The notes: generated from the sequence alone by a model not told the origin. DNA of 64,000 nt from Hymenopus coronatus (GCA_030762935.1 CM060900.1:397809132-397873131), one strand, 5' to 3'. Positions 49,651 to 62,200 are shown, numbered from the stretch's first letter. Numbers and translations: made by a program.

Positions 49651-49885
49651 TACGTCTATGGCTATACGTGTCGGTATCAAGTGCTTTAGCTATCTATTTT
49701 TATGTCCTTGCTCATAGCAATGTTTTTTCACTTATTCGAATGAACCTTACACAAATCATCTTAGAGAATGCATTTTATTACGGCTGTGAATGAAAACACG
49801 GTATTACAGATTTAATCACAGTGTACCGTTTACAAAATTTGATATGAACATTTCTTAGCGCGGTCTAGTACATTAATTTTTCTGC
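49651..49885. other. Unassigned DNA
   Basis: Nothing recognisable. Confidence 0.5.
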
Positions 49886-50143
49886 AAGTTAATGGTTTTA
49901 ATTGTGTTTAACGCCCGCTTTTATTACACACGGCACCGCAGGCGATGACAATGAAGACACATGGAATGAAGATAGAGCACCGGTGGATTGATGACGGGAG
50001 AAACCAGAGAACCCGGATAAAACCGGCCGCTGCGCTTCTTTGTCCACCGCAAATCCCACATGCGTGGACATGAATCTGGGCCGCATTGATGAGAGACGAG
50101 TGGTCTAACCACTCGGCCACGGCGCGGTCAATAAGTTAATGGT
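49886..50143 (-). mobile_element. tRNA-derived SINE family A, copy A3 with target duplication
   Basis: The body is 49897-50132 on the minus strand. The direct repeat AAGTTAATGGT at 49886-49896 and 50133-50143 is perfect over 11 bases. The minus strand begins GACCGCGCCGTGGCCGAGTG, which contains the intact A box. It continues with CATGTGGGATTTGCGGTGG, CAATCCACCGGTGCTC and GTCATCGCCTGCGGTGCC, and ends GCGGGCGTTAAACACAATTA. Full length. The three overlapping minus-strand frames in it are not genes. Confidence 0.95.
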
Positions 50144-52576
50144 ACTTGAACCCCACATGATAGAAGACATTGGAGTGTATTAGAAACAATTCCAAAGTTT
50201 GGGATTAGAAAAATTCTATTCCTTATATGTAGTTACTCTTTTTAAGAAATCATACATTATATGAGTTTTGCTCAACCAGCTCTTTGCTACTGGAAGGCAA
50301 GAAAAAAGGAACGGTTTTTACATTAACCCTTGTACTAGGAAAATAGCAATTACAGTTCCAACTTTAGCTCCCCCCCCCCCAGTGCCTGCAGCAAATGTCA
50401 AACAGAGCTGATAGAGTCCGGATACATCCTCACGCAGAACGTTAATAAACGGAAGCAGGACATGTGAGTTTTTCCGCCTCACTGGCTTATCGCAACATGA
50501 CAGATCACCACTACAACATCTGCAACCCTCTTCACGTCTAGCAACGACAAGCTACCTCGCTACTACACACTACAATAATCTTGTAGTTTGTGCACAAGTA
50601 AGGACACGTTCCTGGCACATATAGCACTGTAGACCTACTGCTTGCTATGACGTCAAGAGCAGAACGAGGGGTCTCTGAGACTTCCTAATAGTGAATAATA
50701 GAGTGTGAGTGTTTGCATTGTGAAATGAATAAATACTGAATAACGGAAGATAAAAAGGAATGCATGAATTAGACTGATGTGATTTTAACTGAATGTAAAC
50801 AACATGAAGCTTGTGCCTACGTTCTAATTAATTGTCTTGTTTTTAATGGCTCACAGCTAAGTGGGACTTGAGTACAGGTAGTGTAGTTATACAGAGGTGG
50901 CTCTATCTACGCTTACAGACAGGTCAGAAAGGACTTCCGCTCAAGAATTCTTCTGAGGGAGCTATCTTTCTTTCTTAAGTAAATTTAAAACCAAATTAAT
51001 ACAAAGTCTATTTTTAAAAATAACAAATTGAAAGGTAATCAACCATTCCTGCACACATAAATGGTAATGTGTTAAATAAAGCATGAGCTAGTAAATGAAA
51101 AAAAAAAAGCGAAATCAGCAAATAAAATTCTTATTATTAAACCCAATAGAAAGACGTGAGAACTTTGTTGCTTTTGCACGGCATGAAGGTGCCAAGGCCG
51201 AGGTCAACAAACAGTTGCATTGTAACTTATCTTTAAAAACATCAATGAAGTTTCATTTCAAATTTATATATGAATATGTAGGATTTACCAAGCCCAAACT
51301 AATGCACTGTATAAACAGAATCTCAAAAATTATGTTTTAAATTTGATTAATTTCTGTAAAATTGTTTAAAACTTTAATGTTTATTTTGTACGTAATATTA
51401 AAATAACATTGGTCAATGTGTATATGTAATATTTACAGTTTCTAAAGGACGCAAAAGTCAAAACTACTATAAATAAATTGTTAATAATAAAAACGATTGC
51501 AACTATTTTGAACGTTTTTTGGGTATTGACGTGCACTAACACGATTATTAATAATGATAGCTGATTGTTTTTTAAAATGGAAAATATAATTGGAAACCTT
51601 TTCCTAAAGCGTACCATATCTAACTGGAAAACTTCCTATGAATCTTTAGTATAGGTGTTTCTTGGTGTGTTTTCAAAACGTTTAATAAATTTTAGCATAA
51701 TTCTTAGTTAACGTCACAGTAATTAGAATATAAGGTTACAGTTTTTAGGTATTATTTAAGGGCTGAATTATTGCCTAATTTTGTCTTCATATAAACATTC
51801 TTAAGTTTAGTAGTGGGTATTAATTGTTTAACTGACACAAATGCTCCATACATCTCAGAATTGAGTGATTGAAATGTTCTACTGCCTCAGATATTTTTAA
51901 TACTCCACTGTAGTATTTGTGGCAGTTCCAATGGATATAACTCTAAGATGTATGTATAGATTGAAACAAAATAAAAGTACAAAAACGAAAATTGATGTCC
52001 AGGGACACTGATGACATGACAGCTTGATGTGGATGTGTTTTGCTATCAATTGTAAGTTTTAATCGGTTTTATAGATATGTTCATTTTTATCTATGATCCC
52101 AAGGGTCGATTAGGTAGGGCGTTGCCATAGTTGAATGGTGAGCCTACATTAAACCTATAGCGGTCTCGTGCCTAGAAAGAGCGGTGGTGATTTGCGTAAG
52201 AGAAACCACAGCACTCTGGATGTGGTTGCGTTGCTAACTAATACAACCACACTTCCTATGCCCCATCTTCACGGTAATGAATAGCACTTAAAAGTGTTTT
52301 TCTTTGTTGACAAGCTGAATATGAGCACAACTTGTGATTGTGGTCGAGTGTAAACATCTATTGTCACGATAGAGCGGCGTATAAATGTTTATGTGCACCA
52401 TAGATACCATACCTTTTCGGAATCATCTATAATGAACACGGGCCACTAGAGGGATAATACATAAACTAGCCTCTTCAGCGATGTCATTGATGACATTTCT
52501 TGCGCGGGAAGTCACAGAGAGACGTGAACACCCAGTATAGTATGTAGACACAAATGACGCCCTGTTTTCTGTAGAT
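50144..52576. other. Unassigned DNA
   Basis: Eleven cytosines at 50370-50380. Otherwise no recognisable gene or family. An 81-codon frame at 51095-51340 has no domain. Confidence 0.45.
50370..50380. repeat. Poly-C tract
   Basis: Eleven consecutive cytosines. Confidence 0.95.
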
Positions 52577-52597
52577 CAGCAGCAGCAGCAGCAGCAG
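52577..52597. repeat. (CAG)n microsatellite
   Basis: Seven perfect CAG units. No long reading frame contains them. Confidence 0.95.
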
Positions 52598-53509
52598 CAT
52601 ATGGCAGTTTCTGCCGAGAGAATCTGTGTTATCTATTTATAGTTTTTATCGCGAGAAGTGATGACCTTAAATAAAAATAAGAAATACCCCTTTATACATG
52701 ATACTTTGATTTCTAGTGCACCAACCAGACCGAAATTCATTATTAATGAATCTGTCGTAAAATCTCCCGAAGTGCCTGACGTAGAGAGATTTTATGGTGT
52801 CTAAATATTACCAGATTCCTTTCTTTAACATTTCCTTTAGTCTCGTTTTTACGTGGCACGTATCGTTCGGTTAATTTTCTAAACTCGGATGCGTCGAGTG
52901 GAAAAGTTAATAATGCCTGCCCACAAACTCGTGGGGCTCATATGGTTCTCCCCAAGCAGATGGTGCAAGGCGGAGGCGGCGAGATGCAGCGGAAGTGAGC
53001 AGTGACACATTCTTTCCTAATGAGACGGTTTCAGGAATTTCAGATAACAAACCTCCATAAGTCGCTAAACTGTATCAGATGACACAGATTAAAATGTATG
53101 ATCGGTAATAAACCTCCTCTATTACATAATCAAAAAAAAAAAAAAAAAGCGATGGCGATGATGACGATAAGAACCAATAATTAAAGCTTAATAAATTGTA
53201 ATATAGTCTGTGGTAAAAATAAAAATAAATTATGGATAAAAATAATATTACCCAATAAAATATATATTTTAATATCGTCGCTTAGTAGCAATTTTTTTAT
53301 TTACCTGTTATTTCTTTTAATATAGATAATATTTTTATATTTTATATTTTAATTTTACTGTTATTTCATTTTATGTGAAGGTTCCGTTCTTAAATTTTAT
53401 CTAACCTGTTGTTTTAAACAATAACTTTTAAAATTAAAGTAAATGTTAAGAAATGTATGCACACAGCTATACACTTATGCATTTTATTACACATTTTACA
53501 TGATTGCGT
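52598..53509. other. Unassigned AT-rich DNA
   Basis: Poly-A tract at about 53133-53148 followed by TA-rich DNA. No gene recognised. Confidence 0.45.
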
Positions 53510-53705
53510 TTCTTTTAGTTATGCTGTCCAGACATCCATGCACGCGTACACTTACGGACCTTTTTTTAGAAGTGCTGTGTTCGGTTTCACGGTTCCTCAA
53601 AACATGCATTTCCTGCGGAATTTCGGTATGGACATTTTATGATGGAATACAATACCTTCTCTACATACTATGTATATTGTATATACGTGTTAGAGGAGGT
53701 AAAAA
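53510..53705 (-). mobile_element. Hairpin family B, left-end fragment B7
   Basis: The right side ends GTTAGAGGAGGTAAAAA. Its inverted partner lies at TACCTTCTCTACATAC (about 53653-53668), and the family block GATGGAATACAATACC lies just inside. In inverse order come CTCAAAACATGCATTTCC and a diverged ACACTTACGGACCTTTTT. Only the hairpin-proximal ~195 bases remain. The two hairpin arms (outer 11 bases) pair at 10 of 11 positions. Confidence 0.65.
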
Positions 53706-54384
53706 TCTGTTGAATGTATAAAAAGCTGAATATCGAATTTAAGTAGGTAATCTCTGATTCAGGCGTTAGATCCTTCAAGCTCGTCTTCTGCAATTTAATA
53801 TGAATTGCAAATAGTGATGAAGGATTACACAGTAAATCAATTATTAAATGTTTTACGTTCGGACCAATGTACGTTTCAGGGGAAAACGGGATGAGGTAAA
53901 CTCACACCAGGTGGTCTACCCATAAACAAGTCACGTATTTATGTTATGATTTAAAATGAGTATAAAAGTTGACTATTCATTCAAAACTCATTACTCAATA
54001 TACTCCTTACCTAGGTAAAGTTTGGTAGCTTACATCAAGTGCAAAAACGACACTTAAATACTGACGTGGAGGAATATATTGATGATTTATAGTATCAAAC
54101 CCTTAGGAAGGAAAAGAAAAAACCTGCTCCTATCAGTGTTCCGTCGTACGTAAGTAAATATCAGTATAGAATATTTTTAAAACCGCTAACACTATGAAAA
54201 AAGGAGGGAAAACTGAGAAGCTGCGTATTTATTTTATGAGATTTGATGCAGTCTTTGTTTATCACTTTTCGTAGTGGTTGATTGAGAATATTTTCGTATT
54301 GCTCCCTGAAAAAGGCCGACTAGATTAAATGCAAGCACAGGGACTTTTTTTTCTACTTTTGTTCTAATTTTTGCCCAGGTAGGC
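53706..54384. other. Unassigned DNA
   Basis: Nothing recognisable. Confidence 0.5.
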
Positions 54385-54560
54385 TGCAGAGATAGCTCAA
54401 AAGTAACAATCAAACAAAATTCCTTTGAAAATCATTGAACCTTTAGTTGCAAGATTGAAAAACGGAACCAGACTAAGTAGTTCAATGCCATATCCGGGAC
54501 TTGAACCACAAATCTCTGGCTAGCCATATTGCTCTAAAACTCTGAGCTGCTTTGGAACAT
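54385..54560 (-). mobile_element. tRNA-like SINE family E, copy E2
   Basis: On the minus strand: AGCAGCTCAGAGTTTTAGAG (A-box region), GGCTAGCCAGAGATTTG, then a B-box-like GTGGTTCAAGTCCCGG. A body ending with AAAGGTTCAATGAT follows, matching the end of E1 at 14.35 kb. Diverged. Confidence 0.55.
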
Positions 54561-55484
54561 GCCGACAGGATACTAAATTCCCTAACTGGCATATATTTCG
54601 TAAGAAAATATATTTCCAAAGCTCATTTTGAGATTGCATGTAGTCTCTGCTCCAATGGCGACTTAATATCATAAGTAATTTTAAGGCAAGTTCTCAATAA
54701 CCTAGAACGGAAACTAAACCGATTGTTCGTTGGTCAGTTACAAACAAATGGAGTCCCAATGCGAAAAACTGGATTTCTACTTTGCTTTGATAGGGTTGAC
54801 ATGCAATTCCGTTCTGGTTCCCTAAATTTTGCATACTATTGTGCTTCCCGTTTTGTTTTCCGTTGTCAGGTTATTGTGATTCAGTGTTAAGACTCGGATT
54901 TAATGGATTACCACACATGGCAAGTGTGAAATAACAATCAACAAAGTTCGCAAAAGTTTGAAAATGCGACATCTTGATGCTTGTGTGCTGAGAGCGCGCT
55001 TAAATGTAAACGACGTGATATCGCAAGCCGTATGTAACAAAACCTCATGCAAGCATTTTATCTCAGTGAGGGGCAACATACGCGCTTTTCTCTTTCTGCT
55101 AGGGGAAAAAATTGCGAAAGCTTGTTTTCTAGCCACAGTGAATCTTCTGTTAGACATTGCATTAGATGCTGTAGTTAACTGGAGCGTATAAAATGAGCAA
55201 GCGTTGCTTTTTCATCTTAAGCAGACAAAAAGGCTGTACTTTGCTTTCAGGGTGAGAGAAAGCGAAACTTTATATAAAAGCTACTTTTATTTTGCTAGCT
55301 GTTACTTGTGCACAAAAGCACAGAAATCGATGCTCCACACCACGGGCAAAACTGAAGACGGGAAGTAATTATGCAGAGCTATCGAAATGTGGATAGTAGA
55401 ATTGTTTGCGTCTGCGGTTGCTGCCGAAGACTTTTCCGAAAATGGAGGGAATGTATGCGACACATGCAACCAGAGAACGTGCGT
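54561..55484. other. Unassigned DNA
   Basis: Two overlapping frames (77 and 85 codons) on opposite strands at 54900-55191 have no recognisable domain. Confidence 0.4.
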
Positions 55485-55585
55485 GCCAGGTATGACTCAA
55501 ACTCGCGACCCCTTTAATGATAGACACGTGCGGAATTGGCCGGCAGTTAGACCAAGTATTTCAACTGCGCGGGAGGGACAAGCAA
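55485..55585 (-). mobile_element. Possible tRNA-like SINE fragment
   Basis: On the minus strand ACTTGGTCTAACTGCCGG is A-box-like, and GGTCGCGAGTTTGAGTCATACC carries a diverged B box. No second copy was recognised. Confidence 0.4.
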
Positions 55586-55735
55586 TGCTCATATGAAGCT
55601 GTAACACGTGCCACACCAAAACTGAACCTGTGGTTGAACTGTCCTCTGTAGTATGTGTTCATCTGCCCATACCTTGCGTTCCTCACATCATCCTTTGGTT
55701 TACATAAATATAACAGTAAAATCCCATAAGTTTAT
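55586..55735. other. Unassigned DNA
   Basis: Nothing recognisable. Confidence 0.5.
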
Positions 55736-56125
55736 TTTTACTTTCTTTATTACGTACCTAGTAGTAAGCATGAGCAGCGTAACGACATCGAAATCTTCCA
55801 TAATTATTTAACTTGTTATTTAAGCTCAGTAACTTGCAAATGTGCGTCACGAAGCCTTTCGAGAAAATCCCTGCACCACAAACTATCTTTTAATGGAAAA
55901 ATGTTCGACATTTTATTTTATTTGTTTTTTCAAAAAACGGACTTAACTGTTTAACATAAATTTATTTAAGATATTTACGTGATGGATAAAATGTACACCT
56001 TGAATTTTCTGGGAATAGTTCACGATGTTCGCTTCACTCTCAAGGCACTTAATATAACGAGTAAATCACGAGATAGGCAAGAACACAACCTCATTAAAAC
56101 ACACAGTTTATTTCCAATAACTGTT
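55736..56125 (+). mobile_element. Hairpin family B, internally deleted copy B8
   Basis: Starts TTTTTACTTTCTTTATTACG, then jumps from the CATCGAAATCTTCC block to TTATTTAAGCTCAGTAAC, skipping roughly 100 bases present in B4 (including the GT-rich block). It continues with GCGTCACGAAGCCTTTCG, ACAAACTATCTTTTAATGG, CACCTTGAATTTTCTGGG and TTAAAACACACAGTTTAT, then stops. The 3' third is absent. Confidence 0.65.
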
Positions 56126-56190
56126 TCTGCCATCATCCATTTCCGAGATAGCCATTAGGTGTCATTGGTTTGAATTTTTAGCACAAAGTC
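56126..56190. other. Short spacer
   Basis: Nothing recognisable. Confidence 0.5.
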
Positions 56191-56502
56191 GCCCTCCGTG
56201 GTGTGATGGATACCATTCTAACTTCTTATATACTAGGTCGCGGGTTCAAACCCGACGGAGGAAGATGGATTTTTTCGGGCGTAAAGATCCTTAGCATGGC
56301 TTCCTTCGGAAGGGAAGTAAAGCCGTTGGTCCCGTGTCGTAGATTTACGGCACGTAAAAGAACCTCAAGCCCGATAGAGAGGCATCTGAGCAAAATTAAG
56401 CGGTCTTTCACGCCTAGTATAGAATGGGACCTGAGATCTGCAGCAGTTAAAGAGCGTCCATAAATAAAATGCCATTTCATTTTCATTTCCATTTCCATTT
56501 CA
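56191..56502 (+). mobile_element. tRNA-derived SINE family H, copy H1
   Basis: The head GCCCTCCGTGGTGTGATGG with B box GGTTCAAACCC (around 56246) is tRNA-like. The body contains GCGTAAAGATCC, GCATGGCTTCCTTCGGAAGG, GTCGTAGATTTACGGCACG and CGTAAAAGAACCTC. It ends AAAGAGCGTCCATAAATAAAA, followed by a short CATTTC-type repeat to 56502. A second copy at 61.51 kb shares head, body and end. Confidence 0.8.
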
Positions 56503-59500
56503 TAGCACAGAACTTGCCCTTGCATTCCAACACTTAATTCAGCCGTGATGATAGGTTCCCTCTATGATGGTGAGTATTGCATACTGCAGACATACCCGTG
56601 TAACTTGTTGCTGTTTGACGCTCAGGCAAGCAGGAACAGCCTGGATAAAAACAACTCTGTTAAGGGATTTAGAGTTTGGGGAAACAAAATTAAAACTGTT
56701 TTTTCTTCAACAGCTTCAGTGAAAGAGACAACTTAGAAATAAATTCCTCGAAATTAATGATCAATTATATTTTTACAGTTATGAAAACTGTGTTTTGTTG
56801 TTTTATACTGCCGTAACTCGCTCTACCCAGACCAGAGTTCAAAGTAAGACAATTTTGCAGATGACTGATGATAGCTTATGAGTATTCCCTCTTGCAAAGA
56901 AACTCGCAAAGGTGTTTTATCACCAATTTTCTTATAAACATATATTGGGGGTGAAGGACTCCCAAGTTCTTGAAACATTTGTTTTCTGTCTGCCAAACAC
57001 AATAACGCATTTCTTCACTTGATTGGAAACATTACAATTTTCATAATTATAACGATTTTTTTTTTCTCATTTTCCATTGAAGAAACGTTACAACCTGGTT
57101 TTTTAGCCTTATAAAAGGGTAAGGTAACCTGCTATTATATGAAATGTAAATGGGTCTAATATAAAAGCTCGTAATGAACTGGGCAGAGCTAATGAAATTT
57201 ATATGATAGAAGGTGCCTTTGCGAGTTTTGTGCATGAAGAGATGATTTTTCTTTTGAAGACTCAGAACGTGATTTCACTCAACAAAGAAACGGTGCTTAA
57301 TAGGTGAAATTTGACATCCCGGTTGACAGAACTGGAACCCAAATGTCAGATTCATTGCTGAGTCTATAGAGGCATTTTTACGCTCAGGACTAAATTTTTG
57401 TTTGTTTGCTCGTTTGAATATTTGTTAACAGTGGAAAAAGTACACCTTTGTGAATGTGTTATTGAATAATTTGCAAACTTTCATCAAAACATTTCACTAA
57501 TTTAAGAGGTCAAATAAATCATAAAATAAACATGAAATATTTTTAAAGTGCGTTTTGTAATTTAGTTTCATTTGGTAATTTACACCAGGTGTCTTCATAA
57601 GAACACTTAAATTACTAGGGATAGGAATTTTATGCTCTAATAATCCATTTAATACATGCGCATTTATGCAGTTAAAATGTCCGTAATATGTTCATAAATA
57701 TACCCATATAAAGGGTAGGATTGGGAACCAGTAGGAATATCTTTGAAATTGAATTGCTAAAACTATTAACCTTGGAATATTGTACATTACTTTCCTTTGT
57801 GTAAATTAATAGATTACTCTTTTATAAACATTAGAAGTAATAAAAATACAATTCAAGCTAAATTCAATATTACGCATACTTACCACACGAACATAATTTG
57901 AGTACTCCTTAGCAGCGTCTTACATAACGCGAGGCAACGGCTACGACCAGGTGAGGATTCAACAATGTGATCAAATGATTGCGTTACGTGAGAGTTACAA
58001 TCTGCTTTGTCAAGTTTCAAGTCCTACTAGATGGCGCATATTATTCGAAAATATCGTATTTGTAAATTAATAGGAACATAGAATAAAAAACGCATTTGTA
58101 AAATGCATACTAAAACAATCACATATACACTATATGCAGCATAAAATATTGTTTAAATTATTTCTAATTCAGTAATTATCACATACCAAGAGAGCATACT
58201 TTTTGACAGCAGAGAAGATGTATGCTTTTGCATTGAAGTCCAGCCTCTCGTTATCACAGACAACCTAGCTGGTGTACTGGTGGTGACCGTGGTTGATCAG
58301 AACTGTTCTGGCTTTAAATGTTAAACTCTTACCCTACACAAAATGTGCTATCTACTTCCATTTTGGTTGACACTCTTGTTCCTGCCATGATGGGGTGATA
58401 CATCAAACGCTGATAAGTATATGTTTCCTGAATGGAAGTACTTCCAAATATGTCTATTGAACCCCTATCCTGAAATTAAAACAGGATTTTTTGTCAGAGT
58501 ACCAATGTTTCCCCGCAATAATTTACATGTCAATCTTATTTATTGATGTGCCCGTTTTAAATTAAAAATAACGGAAAACGGCAAAATAAATAATCTCTCA
58601 GTCGAATCATGGTTGCATACAAACACACTTTCGTATACAAGCACACTTTCAGGGAGACGCAATTTTCATTTTACTGTTTTCTTGTAATATACTTCGCTCT
58701 TAAATGTTATGAAAGTTGAAATATTTAAAAAGTTTGCTTAGCAACATATCTTGCTGCAAATCTAACTCATTGCTTCTCATTTTCCGTAACATTTCATTAT
58801 AAATTAAAACAATTAATGTTGAAAATACCTGCAATTTAACCTTCGAAAGAGAAGGAAGAAAGAGAGAGGGAAAACACATTTTCTGAAGAAGTATCTTATC
58901 AAGTTGTAATGTGTTCAAAGTATAAAATAAGTTCCATTCATGATTAAAAAATAAATAAACGTTAAATAGCGTTTCAATGTAATTTAATTTAAGCTACTGA
59001 CAAATTGCATATACAGAGTTTCACTCTTGCGCATTCATTTTCTTGCCACAACTCACGTGATAAAAAAGATGAAATCGGCCAGTAATGGAAGACCTCGGCG
59101 AGCTCAAGAAGGGTAGCCCCAATTCTTCCTGTCTTGCCTTGCTACGTATTTTGTCACGCATCTTCTCATTGCATTTTCCCCTCACATGCGTGTGCGTGAT
59201 GTAATTAATGTGTGCCCCTATATGGTCGCCATGTTGCAGGAGGGAATGCCATTGCTGACAGTTGCTGATAATGGACATCCTCCAGCTTCTTTACTCTAAG
59301 TGAATCCATCAGCGAGAACGGAAACACACTTTTAAATAATTTTCTCCCGATTTGCACTTAAGTTCAAGATAACGTTATATATTAAAAAAAAAAAAAATAA
59401 GATAGTCATTTCCGCCACCACAGAATGAAAACGGATGTCTGAGAGCGGAGTTTCTTCTATTGATGGTTGTACAGTTTATCACAGTATGTTCAGTAAGAAG

Positions 59501-59960
59501 GTGGATGATCAAATAAGTAGCCTTTGTTTGAATCCCACTCTATTCAAGTTGTAATCACCCGTTTATAGCTGAAAAGATGCGTGCAGCTGACGCATGGCGT
59601 TGATGGAGTGTCAATCAACTGTGGAGTGAAATACAGAGATGACTGTAGCATACGAGAGCAGGTAAACCTTTGGCAGCAGCGTTGTTGACATAGTTTCCGC
59701 ATATTTTTACCGGTTTCAATGAGGAAATTTTAGCAGATCCATTTCAAAAGGTTTTATTAAGGTGCAAAATATAAAATCAAAATATTTCACTAAACTACTA
59801 CGTTTTTAGAAAAATAGTACATATTCAAAAAATTGATAATGGGATTGACGCGTTAGCCCTTATATACAGGTTATTGAAAGTTTGATAGTAGAATATAAGC
59901 TTTTGTAAGGATATTCTGTAGAAAAGTGAGTAAAGAAAGTCAGGTGTAGAAAACATCAGC
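56503..59960. other. Unassigned DNA
   Basis: About 3.4 kb without a recognisable gene or family. There is a poly-A run of about 12 bases at 59384-59396. Open frames are 85 codons or fewer and featureless. Confidence 0.45.
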
Positions 59961-60743
59961 TTTTTACTTTCTCTACTGCTTACCTTTAGAAAATAGAGGA
60001 GGTATTGCATTCCACCCAAATATTCCGTACGAGATTCACCAGAAATACACTTTTTGGGACCCGCTGAGTTAAAAAAAAAACAACGAAGAAATGTGTTTAT
60101 AAGAAAATCTCCGCGCGCGCCGCGTATGTGTGTATGTGAGCTCATTATTACAAAACGAAAAGTCGGTTGCATACCAAACTTATATTTAACTGCACTATCA
60201 TCCAAAGATGCGACACGAAGGTTTTTAGGAAGCTCCTCCACCCCAAACTACTGCTTACATGGAAGAATTTTCGAGTTTATGAAGATTTAGACTAAAATAG
60301 CATGTATTAAACATTTTAAGTGACAAAATGTTTATCTTGCGTACTCCGAAAAATTCTCTTCATTCAACCGATAAACGTTAAGATAGAGACGAAAACATAC
60401 TACAAAAAAGTATACACACCATTTATTCAAAGTAACTTTTTTTTATCCCATAATGCCTCATAAGCCCTTTTGAGGTAACTGAACTCGAATGGTTCAACAC
60501 TTTGTCATTCTTGTCAATTCCTTTGGGTATTCAGCTTCTCGCGATTGAGTGAAAGAGTATTAAGGCCAGTATATAGCGACTAGTTCTTCATAATCTGACT
60601 GGCTTTTTCCATTGTATTTATAGGTATAATGAACTGTGTAACGTAGCTGTTTCCCAAAGCGAAAGGAATGGAAAAATAAACTAACGTGAGCATAGTTTGT
60701 ATACACACATATAAACGTTTTGAGTGTGAGGAAAGTAATGTGA
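59961..60743 (+). mobile_element. Hairpin family B, copy B9 (near full length)
   Basis: Starts TTTTTACTTTCTCTACTGC, with inverted partner TAGAGGAGGTA, then TTGCATTCCACCC. The family blocks follow in order: GAGATTCACCAGAAATACAC, CGAAAAGTCGGTTGCATACC, GATGCGACACGAAGGTTTTT, ACTACTGCTTACATGGAAG. The end is GAGGAAAGTAATGTGAAAAT. Diverged in the interior. Confidence 0.72.
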
Positions 60744-61510
60744 AAATAATTTTAAACTTTTTCTTTTATTCTGTTGCCCCAAGATGTAAAACCTTACAAG
60801 TGCTACAATTGGCGAAAGCTGCAGTAAGCTGAAATTGAGTTAAGATATGTTCTTTTATCAGGAGCGTTGCTGTACTTATCTCTGGTACTTAGGTTCAGCC
60901 CACATAGCCAACCATTGTGTAGAGTTGTATCTGAGAATGAAATACAAACGCTATTTTTCCTTTAGAGGACGAATGGTCTTAACCTCTGCAGAGTCCAAAC
61001 TAGCGTGGGCTTAGATGCGTTGGATCAAGTGGGAGTCTCGCCTGGAATACGTAAGCAGCTACAAAGCATACCTGGAATCTAAATGTTTAATAATGCCTTT
61101 CAAGTCGACAAGCACGCCGACGTACAAGGGTTTCCACTCACTAATAACCTAATGTGGAATACAGATGTTTACGGAATCCCATATTAAAGGAGAGAAGCGA
61201 TAGAGACCGAGCAGGTCCTGGGGTTCACTTAGGTATTAATTGTGCCAACAGTTGAACAGATTTCTGGACTAGCTGCAACCGTGAAAGTGAGACGATAGAT
61301 TGTCAAACCATCGTTTGAGGCATACTACTGCACAGTTTAGTCAGAGGAGAAAGGGAATGCGAGCTAGCTTTAGCCCTAACAAAAGGGCAATTTAATTCAT
61401 TGTTTCTACGAACAGGAGTCACGTGATATGAATCACTGCTAAAGGTAAATGAACAAGTGAATGAAAGGACGACTACCATTTCCCTAATACATAATATGAT
61501 ATTGATATGT
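60744..61510. other. Unassigned DNA
   Basis: Nothing recognisable. Confidence 0.5.
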
Positions 61511-61766
61511 TGTCCTCCGTGGTTTAGGAGTACCATGCACTTTCCGAGGCGACGGGTTCAAACCCGGCGGCGATGGATATTTTCGAACGCGAAAATATTT
61601 AGCCTGGATTCCTCCGAAAAGGAAGCACGATCGTCCCATGTCGTAGATTTATGGCACGTAAAAGAACTCGAGCCTGAGAGTCCTCTTGAGTAAAAGCTCA
61701 GTCATATCCAGTATAGAATCAGACGCTAAGAACGACAGTGATTAAAGAGCGTCCATAAATAAAACT
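61511..61766 (+). mobile_element. tRNA-derived SINE family H, copy H2
   Basis: TGTCCTCCGTGGTTTAGGAGT head, B box GGGTTCAAACCCGG, GCGAAAATATTTAGCCTGG, TCCGAAAAGGAAGCACGATCG, GTCGTAGATTTATGGCACG and CGTAAAAGAACTCGAG. It ends AAAGAGCGTCCATAAATAAAA. Same family and orientation as H1. The conserved 3' end suggests the stretch recognised by the LINE machinery. Confidence 0.8.
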
Positions 61767-61954
61767 TTTTATGTATACTTTTACACTTTTTGTGTATAAA
61801 AAGCATCACGTATTTCCTTATGTTTAGACGTCTTTACCGTTAAAGATCTGTTTTACAACCCAAAAAGTACTTCGAAAACATCGGCCTTCTCTCTTATAAA
61901 ATCAGTAAATTTGAAAGACTTCAGTTGGTATCTTATTTCAAAATTACCGATATG
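61767..61954. other. Unassigned DNA
   Basis: Nothing recognisable. Confidence 0.5.
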
Positions 61955-62200
61955 AGTAACTGGGGTCGTTAAGGCTCTTGAATGGGAAGTCTGTTGTTGA
62001 AATCCCACCAAAATGACCTCCCTGACTGAGGCTTTTTCCAAGTTTTTCTCAGACCTCACAACTGTCAAATGCCAAGGGAGGTACCAAAATTTAGGCCTGA
62101 AGCGTTTCCTATTCTAGTTATTATCATTTCATGGGCCATCAATGTTCACCGTCTGCGGTGTCATATGGACTAAAAGTGATCGTTAAGCAGTTGAAAGGCC
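61955..62200 (+). mobile_element. tRNA-like SINE family C, copy C2
   Basis: ACTGGGGTCGTTAAGGCTC head, B-box-like GTTGTTGAAATCCC, and a body with AAATTTAGGCCTGAAGCG and TAGTTATTATCATTTCATGG. The 3' domain has CCATCAATGTTCACCGTCTG plus CGGTGTCATATGG, then GATCGTTAAGCAG. Collinear with C1. Confidence 0.7.

Noticed and set aside
49898..50120. Three overlapping minus-strand frames of 62-70 codons
   Set aside because: They lie wholly inside SINE copy A3, in three frames, so they are translations of a SINE.
52577..52597. (CAG)n as a polyglutamine coding stretch
   Set aside because: No long reading frame spans it on either strand.
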